DNA from: Pseudomonas endophytica
Lineage (GTDB): Bacteria; Pseudomonadota; Gammaproteobacteria; Pseudomonadales; Pseudomonadaceae
Assembly: GCF_001411475.1 (NCBI RefSeq)
Contig: NZ_LLWH01000165.1
Span: 89,055 to 153,054 of the forward strand
DNA length: 64,000 bases
Direction of reading: 5' to 3'
In this document: piece by piece, positions 30,013-39,122 of the stretch
Position numbering within the stretch: the stretch's first letter is position 1
Layout: each line of letters opens with the position of its first letter
Notes under the pieces: model-generated
The model's database searches: none
What the model was told of the DNA's origin: nothing
Seen by the model: the letters and a program-made list of their open reading frames with translations, nothing else
Made by a program: the position numbers and the translations under genes

Positions 30013-31653
30013 TTACGCGATTGCGTTATCAACCAGCACTTGAGCCTCTTCAACCAGACGGCCAAGGTGCTGGTCGCTGATAAAGCTTTCAGCGTAAATC
30101 TTGTAGATGTCTTCAGTGCCCGATGGGCGTGCAGCGAACCAACCGTTTTCAGTCATAACCTTAAGCCCGCCAATCGGCTGATCATTGCCCGGCGCATGGC
30201 TGAGGACCTGAATGATTGCTTCACCCGCCAAAGTCGTCGATTTAACTTGATCCGGCGACAGCTTACCGAGCAAGGCTTTTTGTTGTGGAGTTGCTTTGGC
30301 GTCGACCCGGGTCGAGAACGGCAAGCCTAGGTCTTCGGTGATTTTCTGGTATAGCTGGGAAGGATCACGACCGGTACGCGCGGTCATCTCGGCGGCCAGC
30401 AACGACGGGATCAAACCATCCTTGTCAGTTGACCAAACAGAGCCGTCCAAACGTAAGAACGAAGCCCCCGCGCTTTCTTCGCCGCCAAACCCCAACGAGC
30501 CGTCAAACAGACCATCAGCAAACCATTTGAAACCTACGGGCACTTCATACAGTCGACGACCCAAGCGTGTGGTGACCCGATCAATCAACCCGCTGCTGAC
30601 CACTGTTTTACCGATCGCCGCATCGGCACGCCAGTGCGGACGGTTTTGAAACAGGTAGTCAATGGCCACAGCCAAATAGTTATTCGGCGCCAACAAACCG
30701 CCAGACGGAGTCACAATGCCGTGGCGATCATGATCCGGGTCACAGGCAAAAGCTACGTCAAAACGCTCTTTAAGCCCGATCAAACCCTGCATCGCGTGGC
30801 TGGATGATGGGTCCATACGAATACGCCCATCCCAGTCCACGCACATAAAGCGGAATGTGGGATCGACTGAGGTGTTCACCACATCAAGGTTCAAGCCGTA
30901 ATGTTCGCCAATGGCTGACCAATAACGCACACCCGCCCCACCCAACGGATCGACACCCAAACGCAGGTTGGCACCGCGCAAGATGTCCATGTCGATCACG
31001 TTTTTAAGGTCGCCGACGTAAGTATTCAGATAGTCGTGACGGTGCGTGGTGCTGGCTTTTAGAGCCTGCTCATAACCGATCCGGTTAACACCGTTAAGCT
31101 TGGAAGCCAGCAGTTCGTTGGCCTTGGCTTCGATCCACTTGGTGACATCCGTATCTGCCGGGCCACCATTGGGCGGGTTGTATTTGAAGCCTCCGCTTTC
31201 CGGCGGGTTATGCGACGGCGTGATCACCACACCATCAGCCAATCCCGACGTACGCCCTCGGTTGTAGCAAAGGATCGCGTGGGAGATAGCAGGCGTCGGG
31301 GTGTATTCGTCATTTGCAGCGATCATGGTTTCAACACCATTGGCGGCGAATACTTCCAGTGCACTGGCTCCGGCTGGTGTCGACAAAGCATGGGTGTCGA
31401 TGCCGACGAATAATGGGCCATTGATACCTTTGAACTGCCGGTACAGACAAATAGCTTGGCTGATCGCCAAGACGTGCCACTCATTGAAACTCAGTTCGAA
31501 CGAGCTACCGCGGTGCCCGGAAGTACCAAACGCGACACGCTGAGTGGCGATCGCTGCATCGGGTTGACCTGTGTAGTAAGCGGTCACCAGTCGCGGAATA
31601 TCGACTAGCAATTGAGCTGGAGCCGGTTTGCCCGCAAGAGGACTGAGTGTCAT
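30013..31653 (-). CDS. pgm: phosphoglucomutase (alpha-D-glucose phosphate-specific)
   Basis: 546 aa from ATG 31653 ([14 protein letters not shown]), the usual length for Pgm; an extension to 31740 is unsupported. [12 protein letters not shown] at the N-terminus, the phosphoserine loop in [20 protein letters not shown], metal loop DPDHDRHG, sugar loop GGEESAGAS and the phosphate-binding [15 protein letters not shown] are all present. Interconverts glucose-6-P and glucose-1-P in the cytoplasm, the step before GalU. Divergent from the ecotin gene. Confidence 0.96.
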   Translation of the reverse strand: MTLSPLAGKPAPAQLLVDIPRLVTAYYTGQPDAAIATQRVAFGTSGHRGSSFELSFNEWHVLAISQAICLYRQFKGINGPLFVGIDTHALSTPAGASALEVFAANGVETMIAANDEYTPTPAISHAILCYNRGRTSGLADGVVITPSHNPPESGGFKYNPPNGGPADTDVTKWIEAKANELLASKLNGVNRIGYEQALKASTTHRHDYLNTYVGDLKNVIDMDILRGANLRLGVDPLGGAGVRYWSAIGEHYGLNLDVVNTSVDPTFRFMCVDWDGRIRMDPSSSHAMQGLIGLKERFDVAFACDPDHDRHGIVTPSGGLLAPNNYLAVAIDYLFQNRPHWRADAAIGKTVVSSGLIDRVTTRLGRRLYEVPVGFKWFADGLFDGSLGFGGEESAGASFLRLDGSVWSTDKDGLIPSLLAAEMTARTGRDPSQLYQKITEDLGLPFSTRVDAKATPQQKALLGKLSPDQVKSTTLAGEAIIQVLSHAPGNDQPIGGLKVMTENGWFAARPSGTEDIYKIYAESFISDQHLGRLVEEAQVLVDNAIA

Positions 31654-31890
31654 GCAAAACCTCAAAAATAAATGATTCGGAGGACAAAAAACGCAGTGTA
31701 CTGGCACTTCGAGATTGGCGCGAAGCAATTGTCCTGACACAACGTATCAATTAGGTTTTGTCAGGAATTTCTGTTTTATCTGACGGCGCAATTTGCATCC
31801 TGTTCCCGTGCATGGCAAAAATTGCAGCAACTTAGTGCGTCTGCAATAGATATAAGGACGCGTACGTTTAAGCTCGAAAAAGGAAGCAGC

Positions 31891-32373
31891 ATGAAATCAC
31901 TCATTATCAGCGCGGCCCTGACACTCTCGTTGAGTACGCTGTGCAGCCTGGCCAACGCCGCCAAACTGGAGGATGTGGCACCCTACCCTAAAGCCGAAGC
32001 AGGTTTCACTCGCCAGGTGATCCACCTGCCTTCACAAAAGAACGAAGACGATTACAAGGTTCAGATCATTGCGGGTAAAACACTACAGGTTGACTGCAAT
32101 CAACAGCGCCTGACCGGCAAACTACAAGAAAAAATACTCAAAGGCTGGGGCTACCCGATGTACCGCCTTGAAAAAGTCGGCGGCCCTCTAAGCACGCAGA
32201 TGGCCTGCCCCGATGGCAAACCCCACCCCGACTTTGTGCCGGTGGTGGGCGATGGCTTTATGCTGCGCTACAACAGCAAACTGCCGATTGTGCTCTACGT
32301 CCCTAAAGACATGGAAGTGCGTTACCGGATCTGGTCTGCCTCCAAACAGATCAAGCAAGCCAGCACTGAGTAA
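31891..32373 (+). CDS. eco: ecotin-family serine protease inhibitor
   Basis: 160 aa; signal peptide cut near [10 protein letters not shown] (residue 23-24). The mature chain matches E. coli ecotin closely: [46 protein letters not shown] and [15 protein letters not shown]. The disulfide Cys69/Cys106 is conserved. Ecotin dimers in the periplasm inhibit trypsin-fold proteases. In E. coli the reactive bond is Met84-Met85; here the aligned pair is Gln103-Met104, so P1 is Gln. AAGGAAGCAGC precedes ATG 31891. Confidence 0.94.
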   Translation: MKSLIISAALTLSLSTLCSLANAAKLEDVAPYPKAEAGFTRQVIHLPSQKNEDDYKVQIIAGKTLQVDCNQQRLTGKLQEKILKGWGYPMYRLEKVGGPLSTQMACPDGKPHPDFVPVVGDGFMLRYNSKLPIVLYVPKDMEVRYRIWSASKQIKQASTE

Positions 32374-32386
32374 ATGATGTAAGTCT

Positions 32387-32422
32387 CATTGGGCGACCAC
32401 GCACCGGCTTAATCGCCCAATG
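32387..32422. terminator. perfect inverted repeat between convergent genes
   Basis: CATTGGGCGA (32387-32396) pairs with TCGCCCAATG (32413-32422) around a 16-base loop. No T-run follows, so it is a weak intrinsic terminator or an RNA 3'-end stabiliser between eco and the sugar dehydrogenase gene. Confidence 0.65.
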
Positions 32423-32428
32423 AACCGG

Positions 32429-33577
32429 TTACTGCAAGCCGACGCGGTACAACGCACCCTTGTCCTCATCGGTGAGCACGTACAAATACCCATCCGGGCT
32501 CTGGCGAACATCACGAATACGGCCATTCAAACCGCCCAGTAAACGTTCTTCGTGCACCACCTTGTCCCCGTCCAGTTGCAACCGGATCAAGTCTTTATCA
32601 GCCAGGGCGCCAATAAAAAGGTTGTGCTGCCAAGGCTTGAAGCGTTCGCCGTCATAAAAAGTCATCCCGCTGATGCCTGGGGATTTTTCCCAGACTTGAT
32701 GAGGCGCGACGGTGCCTTCGACCGTTTTGCCTTTGGCTTCTGGGATCGGCCTTGATGAGTAATCGATCCCGTGAGTCGCCAGCGGCCAGCCGTAGTTTTT
32801 GCCACGCTCAATCAGATTGATCTCGTCGCCACCCTTAGGCCCGTGTTCATGCGTCCAAAGCGTGCCAGCCCATGGGTTCAAGGCCGCACCTTGCGGATTG
32901 CGATGGCCATATGACCATATCTCAGGTCGTGCGCCTTTCTGACCGACAAATGGGTTGTCATCCGGGATGCGCCCATCCGGGTAAATACGCACCACGGTGC
33001 CTTGGAGTTTGTCGAGGTCTTGAGACGTTGAGCGCTGGTTATTTTCACCCAACGCAATAAACAGATACCCGTCGCGATCAAATACCATTCGCGAACCAAA
33101 ATGATTGCCGGTTGAAAGCTTGGGTTCTTGGCGAAAAATCACTTCAAAGTCGTTTAGCTTGCTCAGGTCATCCGATAAGCGTCCACGCCCTACCGCCGTA
33201 CCTGCCTTGTTGTCTTTACCACCCTCTGCGAATGACAGGTACACCATTCGGTCGTTGGTAAAGTCTGGGGATAGGACTACATCCAATAGACCACCTTGGC
33301 CTTTAGCCCAGACTTGCGGGACTCCTGTTATTGGAGCCGACAGCTTGCCCTCGGGGCTTACCCAGCGCAGGTGGCCGGGGCGTTCAGTCACCAGCATGCC
33401 CTTTTGGTTAGGTAAAAACGCTAACGCCCAAGGATGCTCGAGCCCTTCGACCACGGTCGTGGCTGTGACGGGCCCCAGCTCTGACTTGAACGTCTGCTGC
33501 TCATCTGTCTGCGCATTCGCCGTTAGGCTTAGCAATGAAGTGACCAATAGGGTAGCCAGTGTGGTTTTTTTCATCAT
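32429..33577 (-). CDS. PQQ-dependent soluble aldose sugar dehydrogenase (YliI-like)
   Basis: 382 aa, signal peptide ending near TANA (residue 22). Six-bladed beta-propeller: GLEHPWALAFLP, GQGGLLDVVLSPDF, NHFGSRMVFDRDGYLFIALG, IWSYGHRNPQGAALNP, WTHEHGPKGGDEIN and NYGWP are the conserved PQQ and calcium-binding segments. Oxidises aldoses in the periplasm with PQQ as cofactor; the physiological sugar is not known. AAAGGA precedes paired ATGs at 33577 and 33574. Second gene of a two-gene unit with 33595. Confidence 0.92.
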   Translation of the reverse strand: MMKKTTLATLLVTSLLSLTANAQTDEQQTFKSELGPVTATTVVEGLEHPWALAFLPNQKGMLVTERPGHLRWVSPEGKLSAPITGVPQVWAKGQGGLLDVVLSPDFTNDRMVYLSFAEGGKDNKAGTAVGRGRLSDDLSKLNDFEVIFRQEPKLSTGNHFGSRMVFDRDGYLFIALGENNQRSTSQDLDKLQGTVVRIYPDGRIPDDNPFVGQKGARPEIWSYGHRNPQGAALNPWAGTLWTHEHGPKGGDEINLIERGKNYGWPLATHGIDYSSRPIPEAKGKTVEGTVAPHQVWEKSPGISGMTFYDGERFKPWQHNLFIGALADKDLIRLQLDGDKVVHEERLLGGLNGRIRDVRQSPDGYLYVLTDEDKGALYRVGLQ

Positions 33578-33594
33578 CCGATAGTCCTTTTCGA

Positions 33595-33966
33595 TTAACG
33601 CTGATCTTTAGGCTGTGACGAAGGTGCGGTGGGTTTCAGAGTCTGGGGAAGGGGCGGATTTCGTGGGTAACCATTGCCGATCTGGCCATTTTCAAGAGAC
33701 GGCCTTGGCGCATTGGGCAGTGTCGAGCCTGGGCGCGTAACACCTGGGGCCGGGCCCGTGCCTTGTCGGCTGTTGGGGTTTATGCGCCTGATAGTGTTGT
33801 TGGTTGGCGGCACACCGGAGCGCAGCGTGTTCTGCGCAAACAACACGGTGGCCGACACAGGAACAAGGCCATCGGCAAAGACGTCTGGTTGAGTTTGAGC
33901 TGAAACATGTGCCGCCATACCAGCCAGCATTAATAGCCCTAAAGCACTGAGTCGCGTGCTATTCAT
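33595..33966 (-). CDS. small proline-rich exported protein
   Basis: 123 aa from ATG 33966 (GGAG 6 bases upstream). Signal peptide to about VSAQ (residue 24). The mature part is short and low in complexity: rich in Pro, Asn, Arg and Gly (VPPTNNTIRRINPNS; PRNPPLPQTLKPTAPSS), predicted disordered. Not recognised. Its stop is 17 bases before the PQQ dehydrogenase start, so the two are probably co-transcribed. Confidence 0.7.
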   Translation of the reverse strand: MNSTRLSALGLLMLAGMAAHVSAQTQPDVFADGLVPVSATVLFAQNTLRSGVPPTNNTIRRINPNSRQGTGPAPGVTRPGSTLPNAPRPSLENGQIGNGYPRNPPLPQTLKPTAPSSQPKDQR

Positions 33967-34101
33967 CCTATGCTCCAATTCAGTTAAGCCTGAGCGTTGG
34001 AGTGCAGTTTGTAGGTCAGGTTCGCTCTAAACCCAGTGAACGCACGTTACTGGTAAGGTTAAATGTCACATCTTATTGCCAAGCGCACCCCCCCCTCGTA
34101 T

Positions 34102-34614
34102 TCAGTCTTCGGTGTCAGGCCCGATAACAATCACTGTGGCCTGCCGAGCTTCTTCCAGCAAAGCCTGACGGCAAACTTCATAACAATCGTCGATGTGCCC
34201 GTTTCCGACCATTTTCATCACCCCAAAGCTAATAGTGGCAGCCACCGCTTGCCCCACAAACGGCACAAACCTAACCACTGATTTGGTCGCGACTTTGGTG
34301 CTCATCTTTTTCAGCAGTGACATGACTAGCGTACGGCTGATGAATTTACCGATGGCTTCACTGCCAATACTGCTAACCGCAACAATCACCATGCGCTTGG
34401 AGCGCGAGTCCATGCGTTCAATTTGCTCAGGAGTCAGACCGAATTTGCTGTTGATTGCAGGCAACATTTCGACGAGTAGCGCCACGTCAGTGCCAAGATC
34501 CAGCCCTGGGACCGGAATCGCAGCGGCGCCCGCAGAGACTGCAGAACGCTTGGTTACCATGGACTTACATTCGTCACGAATGCGATCAAGCTCGGCAAGC
34601 GACTTGATTAACAT
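34102..34614 (-). CDS. DUF697/YcjF-like membrane-associated protein without GTPase domain
   Basis: 170 aa from ATG 34614, GGGGGA upstream. Two hydrophobic stretches: VSAGAAAIPVPGLDLGTDVALLVEM (~26-50; the PxPGLD core is typical of DUF697-type domains) and VRFVPFVGQAVAATISFGVMKMV (~115-138). The C-terminal helix is charged (DDCYEVCRQALLEEARQ). DUF697 domains usually sit behind a GTPase domain; here no P-loop is present and no GTPase gene is next to it. Function unknown. Confidence 0.65.
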   Translation of the reverse strand: MLIKSLAELDRIRDECKSMVTKRSAVSAGAAAIPVPGLDLGTDVALLVEMLPAINSKFGLTPEQIERMDSRSKRMVIVAVSSIGSEAIGKFISRTLVMSLLKKMSTKVATKSVVRFVPFVGQAVAATISFGVMKMVGNGHIDDCYEVCRQALLEEARQATVIVIGPDTED

Positions 34615-34765
34615 AAGATTCCCCCACAAAAAGAGATACACGTAGGCAGTCTACTACCTCATTCCCGCGCGCAAGGCGCCAGGTCTTTATGTAGAGGGCT
34701 TTTAGCGTTGGAAATTCAGGACAGGGGGTGCTGTTTTTGTCCGCTGAGCATTCGCGCTGACAGAA

Positions 34766-34799
34766 AAAAGCAGCCTGTACTTGGGGAAAGTACAGGCTG
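34766..34799 (-). terminator. rho-independent terminator of the HdeA-like gene
   Basis: CAGCCTGTACTT (34771-34782) pairs perfectly with AAGTACAGGCTG (34788-34799). On the minus strand it is followed by CTTTTTT. Confidence 0.92.
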
Positions 34800-34807
34800 A
34801 TAAGACG

Positions 34808-35122
34808 TTAAACGTCTTTTTTGACCTTGCTCCACTCATCTTTGATCTTGTGCACAAAGCCAGAGGTCTTGTCTTTTTCGCAAGCAGTGACAATCTCAGG
34901 AGTGATTTTTGCTACGCCATCGACATCCAGCACAGCATCTTCAACCTTGCCACTTTTGTTGACGGCTTCACCGAGACCGACAGCGACAGGTCGGAAGCTT
35001 TCGTCGACGGCTAGAAAATCTGCGCAAGTCCATTGCGCCAATGGCTTTTTGGCGTCTGCCTGAGCCAGTGTTGACATTGCGATCAGACCTGCTGCGCCAA
35101 TCATCAGAATGTGCTTCTTCAT
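34808..35122 (-). CDS. HdeA/HdeB-family periplasmic acid-stress chaperone-like protein
   Basis: 104 aa, signal peptide to about LAQA (residue 22). Mature sequence KKPLAQWTCADFLAVDESFRP and KITPEIVTACEKD fits the HdeA family, with the two conserved cysteines (33 and 80) that form its disulfide. In enterobacteria HdeA unfolds at low pH and protects periplasmic proteins; the role in Pseudomonas is less clear. Monocistronic, with its own terminator. Confidence 0.85.
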   Translation of the reverse strand: MKKHILMIGAAGLIAMSTLAQADAKKPLAQWTCADFLAVDESFRPVAVGLGEAVNKSGKVEDAVLDVDGVAKITPEIVTACEKDKTSGFVHKIKDEWSKVKKDV

Positions 35123-35445
35123 ATGAATATTTCCCTATTATCAATGAGACAGTTACGTGGGGTGTGCCGCAAAAACCTTAGTTGCGGATATAGGTTCTGT
35201 CAAACGACACCAGCGCACTTTAATCTCGACAAAAAAGACAACTTCGCAATGGCTTATCAATCGAAAAAAAATCATAAATAACAGTTAGATAGGATACTCC
35301 TACGGACACTCAACCCCGCTCTTTTGCAAGAACGCTGATTATGCATAGGGTAAATATCTATGTGCCGATACGTCTTAGCCGTGGGTAAAAAACGCCCTGA
35401 TCCGATCGAGAGCAGAGCGTTAATCAAGGCCTACGCAGGCAACAT
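35123..35445. other. intergenic region upstream of the HdeA-like gene
   Basis: 323 bases, AT-rich near 35250-35300. It should hold the promoter of the HdeA-like gene. A 29-codon open frame at 35360-35449 (starts MCRYVLAVGKK) has no ribosome site. No RNA gene was recognised. Confidence 0.45.
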
Positions 35446-35799
35446 TTAACTTTGCTGTGAGATGGAGAAATCAGTCTCTCCTTTGTCATCCGCAGTCATC
35501 ACCACCTTGTAGGTTCTAGACGTGCCGCAGCCAGAAACCTGCCAAGTTTCAACTGCTTTCTGGATCGCCCCATTAGGCGATGGTTCTAAACTTGCAATGC
35601 TCGCATCAACAGCACTGATAGAACGGCATTGGGTCACCGCTGAAAAAAACTGCTCAATGCTTGAGTACACATCCTTGCGCAATACGGGATCTGTAACCGA
35701 TTGGCCCGAGAACTGTGGATGACTTGCGCAACCCGCTATTACAGCGGCAGCGAAAATGAGACTAAACAGCGCACCTTGTTGTTTTGCCTTGATCGGCAT
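35446..35799 (-). CDS. small lipoprotein
   Basis: 117 aa from ATG 35799, with AAGGAG 5 bases upstream. Signal with lipobox IAGC (Cys near 24). The mature domain has two further cysteines (VTQCRSI and VSGCGTSRTYKV) and a strand-rich C-terminus. The spacing of Cys, the GCGTSRTY segment and ASLEPSPNGAIQKAVETW suggest a small disulfide-bonded module. Not recognised as a named family. Confidence 0.72.
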   Translation of the reverse strand: MPIKAKQQGALFSLIFAAAVIAGCASHPQFSGQSVTDPVLRKDVYSSIEQFFSAVTQCRSISAVDASIASLEPSPNGAIQKAVETWQVSGCGTSRTYKVVMTADDKGETDFSISQQS

Positions 35800-35930
35800 A
35801 TTCACTCCTTGAAACGGCCTCATGCCGTATTAATACACATCATTCCAAGCCATTGAAACATGATTAGAGTGATGTCGCAGCACTGCCTTGTGCCTTCCTC
35901 AAATGTTTGTAATTAAAACCGCAGCGCTGC

Positions 35931-36203
35931 TCAATGTGGATGAACCGTCAGAGCCACCAGTTTAATCACGATTGGCCGAACAACAAGAATGCACAGGAAA
36001 GCGACGGGCATAGCCAACCGATAGGCATGCAAGGTATTGCTTATGTAGTCCCCATCAATGCCTGTATTGGCAGCCGTAATCAGCAGAGACATCAAAAAAG
36101 CCATGATCGCAGACATGTAGAAAGCGAACACGTAGGGCGCTGCACGGGCCGAAAGCCTTGGGCGGTTTGAAGAAAACGTGTTTGAAGTGTTTCTTGAGTT
36201 CAT
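35931..36203 (-). CDS. DUF2798 inner-membrane protein
   Basis: 90 aa with two transmembrane helices (~26-46 and ~65-83). The helix 1 segment YVFAFYMSAIMAFLMSLLIT and the RLAMPVAF ... RPIVIKLV of helix 2 match DUF2798. Function unknown. It is divergently transcribed from the LysR gene at 36333 (129 bases between starts), so it is a likely target of that regulator. Confidence 0.85.
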   Translation of the reverse strand: MNSRNTSNTFSSNRPRLSARAAPYVFAFYMSAIMAFLMSLLITAANTGIDGDYISNTLHAYRLAMPVAFLCILVVRPIVIKLVALTVHPH

Positions 36204-36332
36204 GATTAGCCTTTCACTCGTTGATTTCGTCGGTAGCGCACCCTAACAAGATCAACAACTCGCAACTAGACTGCGATTTCTAGTTTGTTTATAAAGCAAA
36301 TCTTACGAATGCGCTCAGTCTAGGAGCAAGCC

Positions 36333-37274
36333 ATGGACTTGTTTGCGGCGATTAACAGTTTTACCAAAGTGGTTGAAGCCGGATCTATTGCTGGCGCAGC
36401 GAAAAATCTCGGTATCAGTGCCGCTGCGGTCAGCCAAACCATCAACCGTTTAGAAGCACACTTAGGGACCCGCCTGTTGCAACGCACCACACGAAGCATG
36501 GCACTGACTGAAGACGGAACTATTTATTACGCAAAAGTACAACGCATCGTGGCCGATCTAGCGTTAGCACAAAGGGCCATTAGCCACAGTGACACCGACC
36601 TCCAAGGACGGCTCAGCATTGCCTCTACGGCCGCATTCGGACGACACGTCGTGGCTCCACTCATTGCAGGATTTTCAGCCCGATATCCGCGCCTGACACT
36701 CGAACTCAGCACCACTGACAGCAGGATCAACCACATACACAGCGGTATTGATCTGAGCTTGCGAATCAAGCCACAACTTGAAGACGGGATCATCGCGCGC
36801 AAAATCGTCTCTGTCCCCTTTATCGTCTGCGCAGCCCCGGCCTACCTTGAGCGCGCGGGCTGGCCTAGCACCCCTGAAGAGCTTCAACACCATGCCTGCT
36901 TAGGGTTTCGCTACCCTCTGGATGGGCGCTTTCTGCGCTGGGGCTTTATCAACAGCGGGCAACATGCTTACGCAGCACTTAATGTCACGGCCACCAGCGA
37001 TGATATTGACGCGCTCGCACAAATGGCCGCACATGGAGCCGGGATTGCACGGTTAGCCGAGTTTATCGCCGCGCCTTACTTGGAGTCGGGCCAGCTTATA
37101 CCGCTGCTGCAACACAGCCACTCGCCTACAGAATCCTATACAGAGCCACTGGACATCTATGCCTGCGTTCAAGATCGCGCGTCCATGACGCCAAAAGTGA
37201 GAGCCTTCATCAGCTACCTAACCGAACACTTGCAAAAGCGTTGGCCAAAAGACAATATTTTTACTGCTGTTTAA
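36333..37274 (+). CDS. LysR-family transcriptional regulator
   Basis: 313 aa. HTH at the N-terminus (INSFTKVVEAGSIAGAAKNL ... TINRLEAHLGTRLLQRTTR) and LysR substrate-binding domain. AGGAG precedes the ATG. Divergent to the DUF2798 gene; by the usual rule it regulates that gene and itself. It marks the end of the ordinary gene-dense region before the sparse 37.3-38.2 kb stretch. Confidence 0.9.
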   Translation: MDLFAAINSFTKVVEAGSIAGAAKNLGISAAAVSQTINRLEAHLGTRLLQRTTRSMALTEDGTIYYAKVQRIVADLALAQRAISHSDTDLQGRLSIASTAAFGRHVVAPLIAGFSARYPRLTLELSTTDSRINHIHSGIDLSLRIKPQLEDGIIARKIVSVPFIVCAAPAYLERAGWPSTPEELQHHACLGFRYPLDGRFLRWGFINSGQHAYAALNVTATSDDIDALAQMAAHGAGIARLAEFIAAPYLESGQLIPLLQHSHSPTESYTEPLDIYACVQDRASMTPKVRAFISYLTEHLQKRWPKDNIFTAV

Positions 37275-37654
37275 GCACCCTGAACCGCGTAGCTAGGCCG
37301 ACAAAATTTAACGTAGAGACAGGCTCAGCAACCTCCCAGTCGGCGTTTTTAAACCGAAGCGCCGCTACACAATTAGCTTCCAACCCGCGGATTACCTGCG
37401 GTCAGTCCTTAATCAAAGCTTGCCTATCTGCAGGCTCGGAGGCGGTTCTGCTGCCACCGGTCATTAGCTTGCGTAGTCAGACTGGCATACCGTTTGAAGT
37501 TGCATAAACGCCTATTTTGCCTATCTTCATTCGTACTGATTACAACAGTAAAAGCATTACCAGTCGCTGGTTTCACTCAGAGACTGACCCTCTGTAACAA
37601 CGCACTGCCTGACTACTTTTAACATTGTTTAACTGACCTTACTGCGAATGCGTA
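37275..37654. other. gene-poor stretch after a LysR gene
   Basis: 380 bases with no supported gene. An open frame to 37507 overlaps the LysR 3' end, lacks a ribosome site and has no recognisable product. Only short imperfect hairpins are visible. Confidence 0.45.
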
Positions 37655-37695
37655 AGTGTCATTTTTAGACACTAGCATCTAAAAATTTAGATGCT
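37655..37695. repeat. two adjacent perfect palindromes
   Basis: AGTGTC (37655-37660), 7-base spacer, GACACT (37668-37673), immediately followed by AGCATCTAAA (37674-37683), AA, TTTAGATGCT (37686-37695). The two share a TCTAAAAAT core in opposite orientation. Ends 20 bases before a small ORF with a ribosome site. Looks like a double repressor operator or a recombination site; no protein that would bind it was identified. Confidence 0.6.
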
Positions 37696-37715
37696 TTGGG
37701 TGTGAGGTTGAGTGA

Positions 37716-37883
37716 ATGCAAACTAAAACTAAACGCGGTTGGTTATGGGCCTATCGCAAAATCCGCGGACTGCAATGTTCAAGATTCACCGCAGCCTATA
37801 GAGCAACTCGGTACGTTCTGAGAAATGACACAGGCACTTTTCATAGCACGCTAACTTGGCAGAAAATTCGTATTTATCGCTAA
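37716..37883 (+). CDS. small basic hypothetical protein
   Basis: 55 aa, ATG 37716 with GAGG 9 bases upstream. Strongly basic and aromatic: begins MQTKTKRGWLWAYRKIRG, contains CSRFTAAYRATRYVLRNDTG and ends KIRIYR. No signal peptide or membrane helix. Size and charge are like small phage or island-borne DNA-binding proteins, but it is not recognised. It sits directly downstream of the tandem palindromes, which could control it. Could be a chance ORF. Confidence 0.4.
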   Translation: MQTKTKRGWLWAYRKIRGLQCSRFTAAYRATRYVLRNDTGTFHSTLTWQKIRIYR

Positions 37884-38194
37884 TTTTTTAACCCATGAAT
37901 GCGCTTAATAAAGCGTATTTATCCGCTACGTTGTATTGGCACATTTATACGACTGCCCCTACCGTCGAGGGCTGACAACACACGTGTATACGTCATCGCA
38001 ATAGATAGAAAAACTCAACCTGATCAACACGGCAAAGCACGCGGGTACTTATCAAAACGGGTTATTTAAGGCAACGGAAATCTGATGCGGAGTGGATCTG
38101 TAGGATTTTTCTCGCGCTTTTTTTGAACTTTTCTGCCATGCGCTGGATCGAAGCGGTCGTTCGATATTTATCTACGTCATGGAGACTCTCGCCA
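37884..38194. other. leader region before a beta-barrel gene
   Basis: 311 bases with no supported gene; AT-rich at 37885-37945. Should hold the promoter for the gene at 38195. Nothing else recognised. Confidence 0.4.
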
Positions 38195-38941
38195 ATGTTT
38201 ACTGCAAAACTGCTACGTCACTCCTGCGCGCTAGCGCTTTTCGGCGCACCACTGGCAGTGATGGCCGCCCCAAGTACCGACCCTGTATTTAACGTCGGCT
38301 TGCTGGGTTCCTACACAGATTTCAAATTCGAAGGCGGTAGCAGATCCGATAAAGAACATATGGGCCAAGGCGGCGTATTCGCCAACTATGGCAACAAAAT
38401 GACTGCTGAATCCGGTTTTATCTACCAAATCGGTGGCGAAGCTAAATACAGCAAGAAAAGTGGCAATAAGCTTAAAGAAGCTCAGGCTGACCTCGACCTT
38501 GGCTGGCGAGCAGCGCTGGATGCGCGCAATTTCGTTGATGTGATCGTCGGTGGCGGTTACTCCTGGACCCGTTTCGAGCCTGAAATCAACGATCTGGACA
38601 CCAAGCTGACCTACAAATCCCCGTTCGCCAAGGCCGCGCTGGGTTACAACCACCAGTTCGACACCTCGACTCTGCGCGTTGAAGTGGGTGCCCGTCAGAC
38701 GCTTGACGGACGCGCACGCCTGAAGGTAGATCGATTCGGTAGCGACACGGTCGACATGAAGGATCGGACCAACCCTTACGCTGAAGTCTCATTGCTGATG
38801 AACCAGCAAGGCGATCTGCCCATCCAAGCGGGCGTCTATTACACCCGCACGGAATACAAAATCGACGACAATTCACCGGTTGTCGACAACACTAAACTCA
38901 AGCGTGACGAGTATGGCGTGAAGGTCGGCCTGGTGTTCTGA
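38195..38941 (+). CDS. outer-membrane beta-barrel protein
   Basis: 248 aa from ATG 38195 (GGAG 10 bases upstream). Signal peptide MFTAKLLRHSCALALFGAPL to about VMAA. Mature chain alternates polar and hydrophobic residues as in an 8- to 10-stranded barrel and ends with aromatic Phe (EYGVKVGLVF), the usual outer-membrane insertion signal. Repeated Gly-aromatic segments (VGGGYSWTRF, AALGYNHQF). No OmpA peptidoglycan domain. Substrate or role unknown. A strong terminator follows. Confidence 0.78.
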   Translation: MFTAKLLRHSCALALFGAPLAVMAAPSTDPVFNVGLLGSYTDFKFEGGSRSDKEHMGQGGVFANYGNKMTAESGFIYQIGGEAKYSKKSGNKLKEAQADLDLGWRAALDARNFVDVIVGGGYSWTRFEPEINDLDTKLTYKSPFAKAALGYNHQFDTSTLRVEVGARQTLDGRARLKVDRFGSDTVDMKDRTNPYAEVSLLMNQQGDLPIQAGVYYTRTEYKIDDNSPVVDNTKLKRDEYGVKVGLVF

Positions 38942-38950
38942 TCATCACCA

Positions 38951-38977
38951 GCAGGCCCCGTCGCTAACGGGGCCTGC
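38951..38977. terminator. GC-rich terminator hairpin
   Basis: GCAGGCCCCGT (38951-38961) pairs perfectly with ACGGGGCCTGC (38967-38977) around CGCTA. There is no T-run, so its terminator strength is inferred. Confidence 0.7.
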
Positions 38978-39122
38978 ACCGACCCTCAAGGCTGACTGAT
39001 GCATGGCCAGTTCAAGGCGCTCTGAGCGCAAGCCTTTAAGCGGTGTCAGTTGAATAAATCCGTCGCTAACCTTAGAACCATCTACTGCTGCGCCGTAATG
39101 AAAATTCTTAAGGTCAGAAAGT

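Noticed and set aside
35360..35449. 29-codon ORF starting MCRYVLAVGKK
   Set aside because: The MC start recalled SOS-response-associated peptidases, but it is too short, has no ribosome site and overlaps the neighbouring lipoprotein gene.
37241..37507. 88-codon ORF overlapping the end of the LysR gene
   Set aside because: Starts inside the LysR coding region in another frame, lacks a ribosome site, composition not protein-like.
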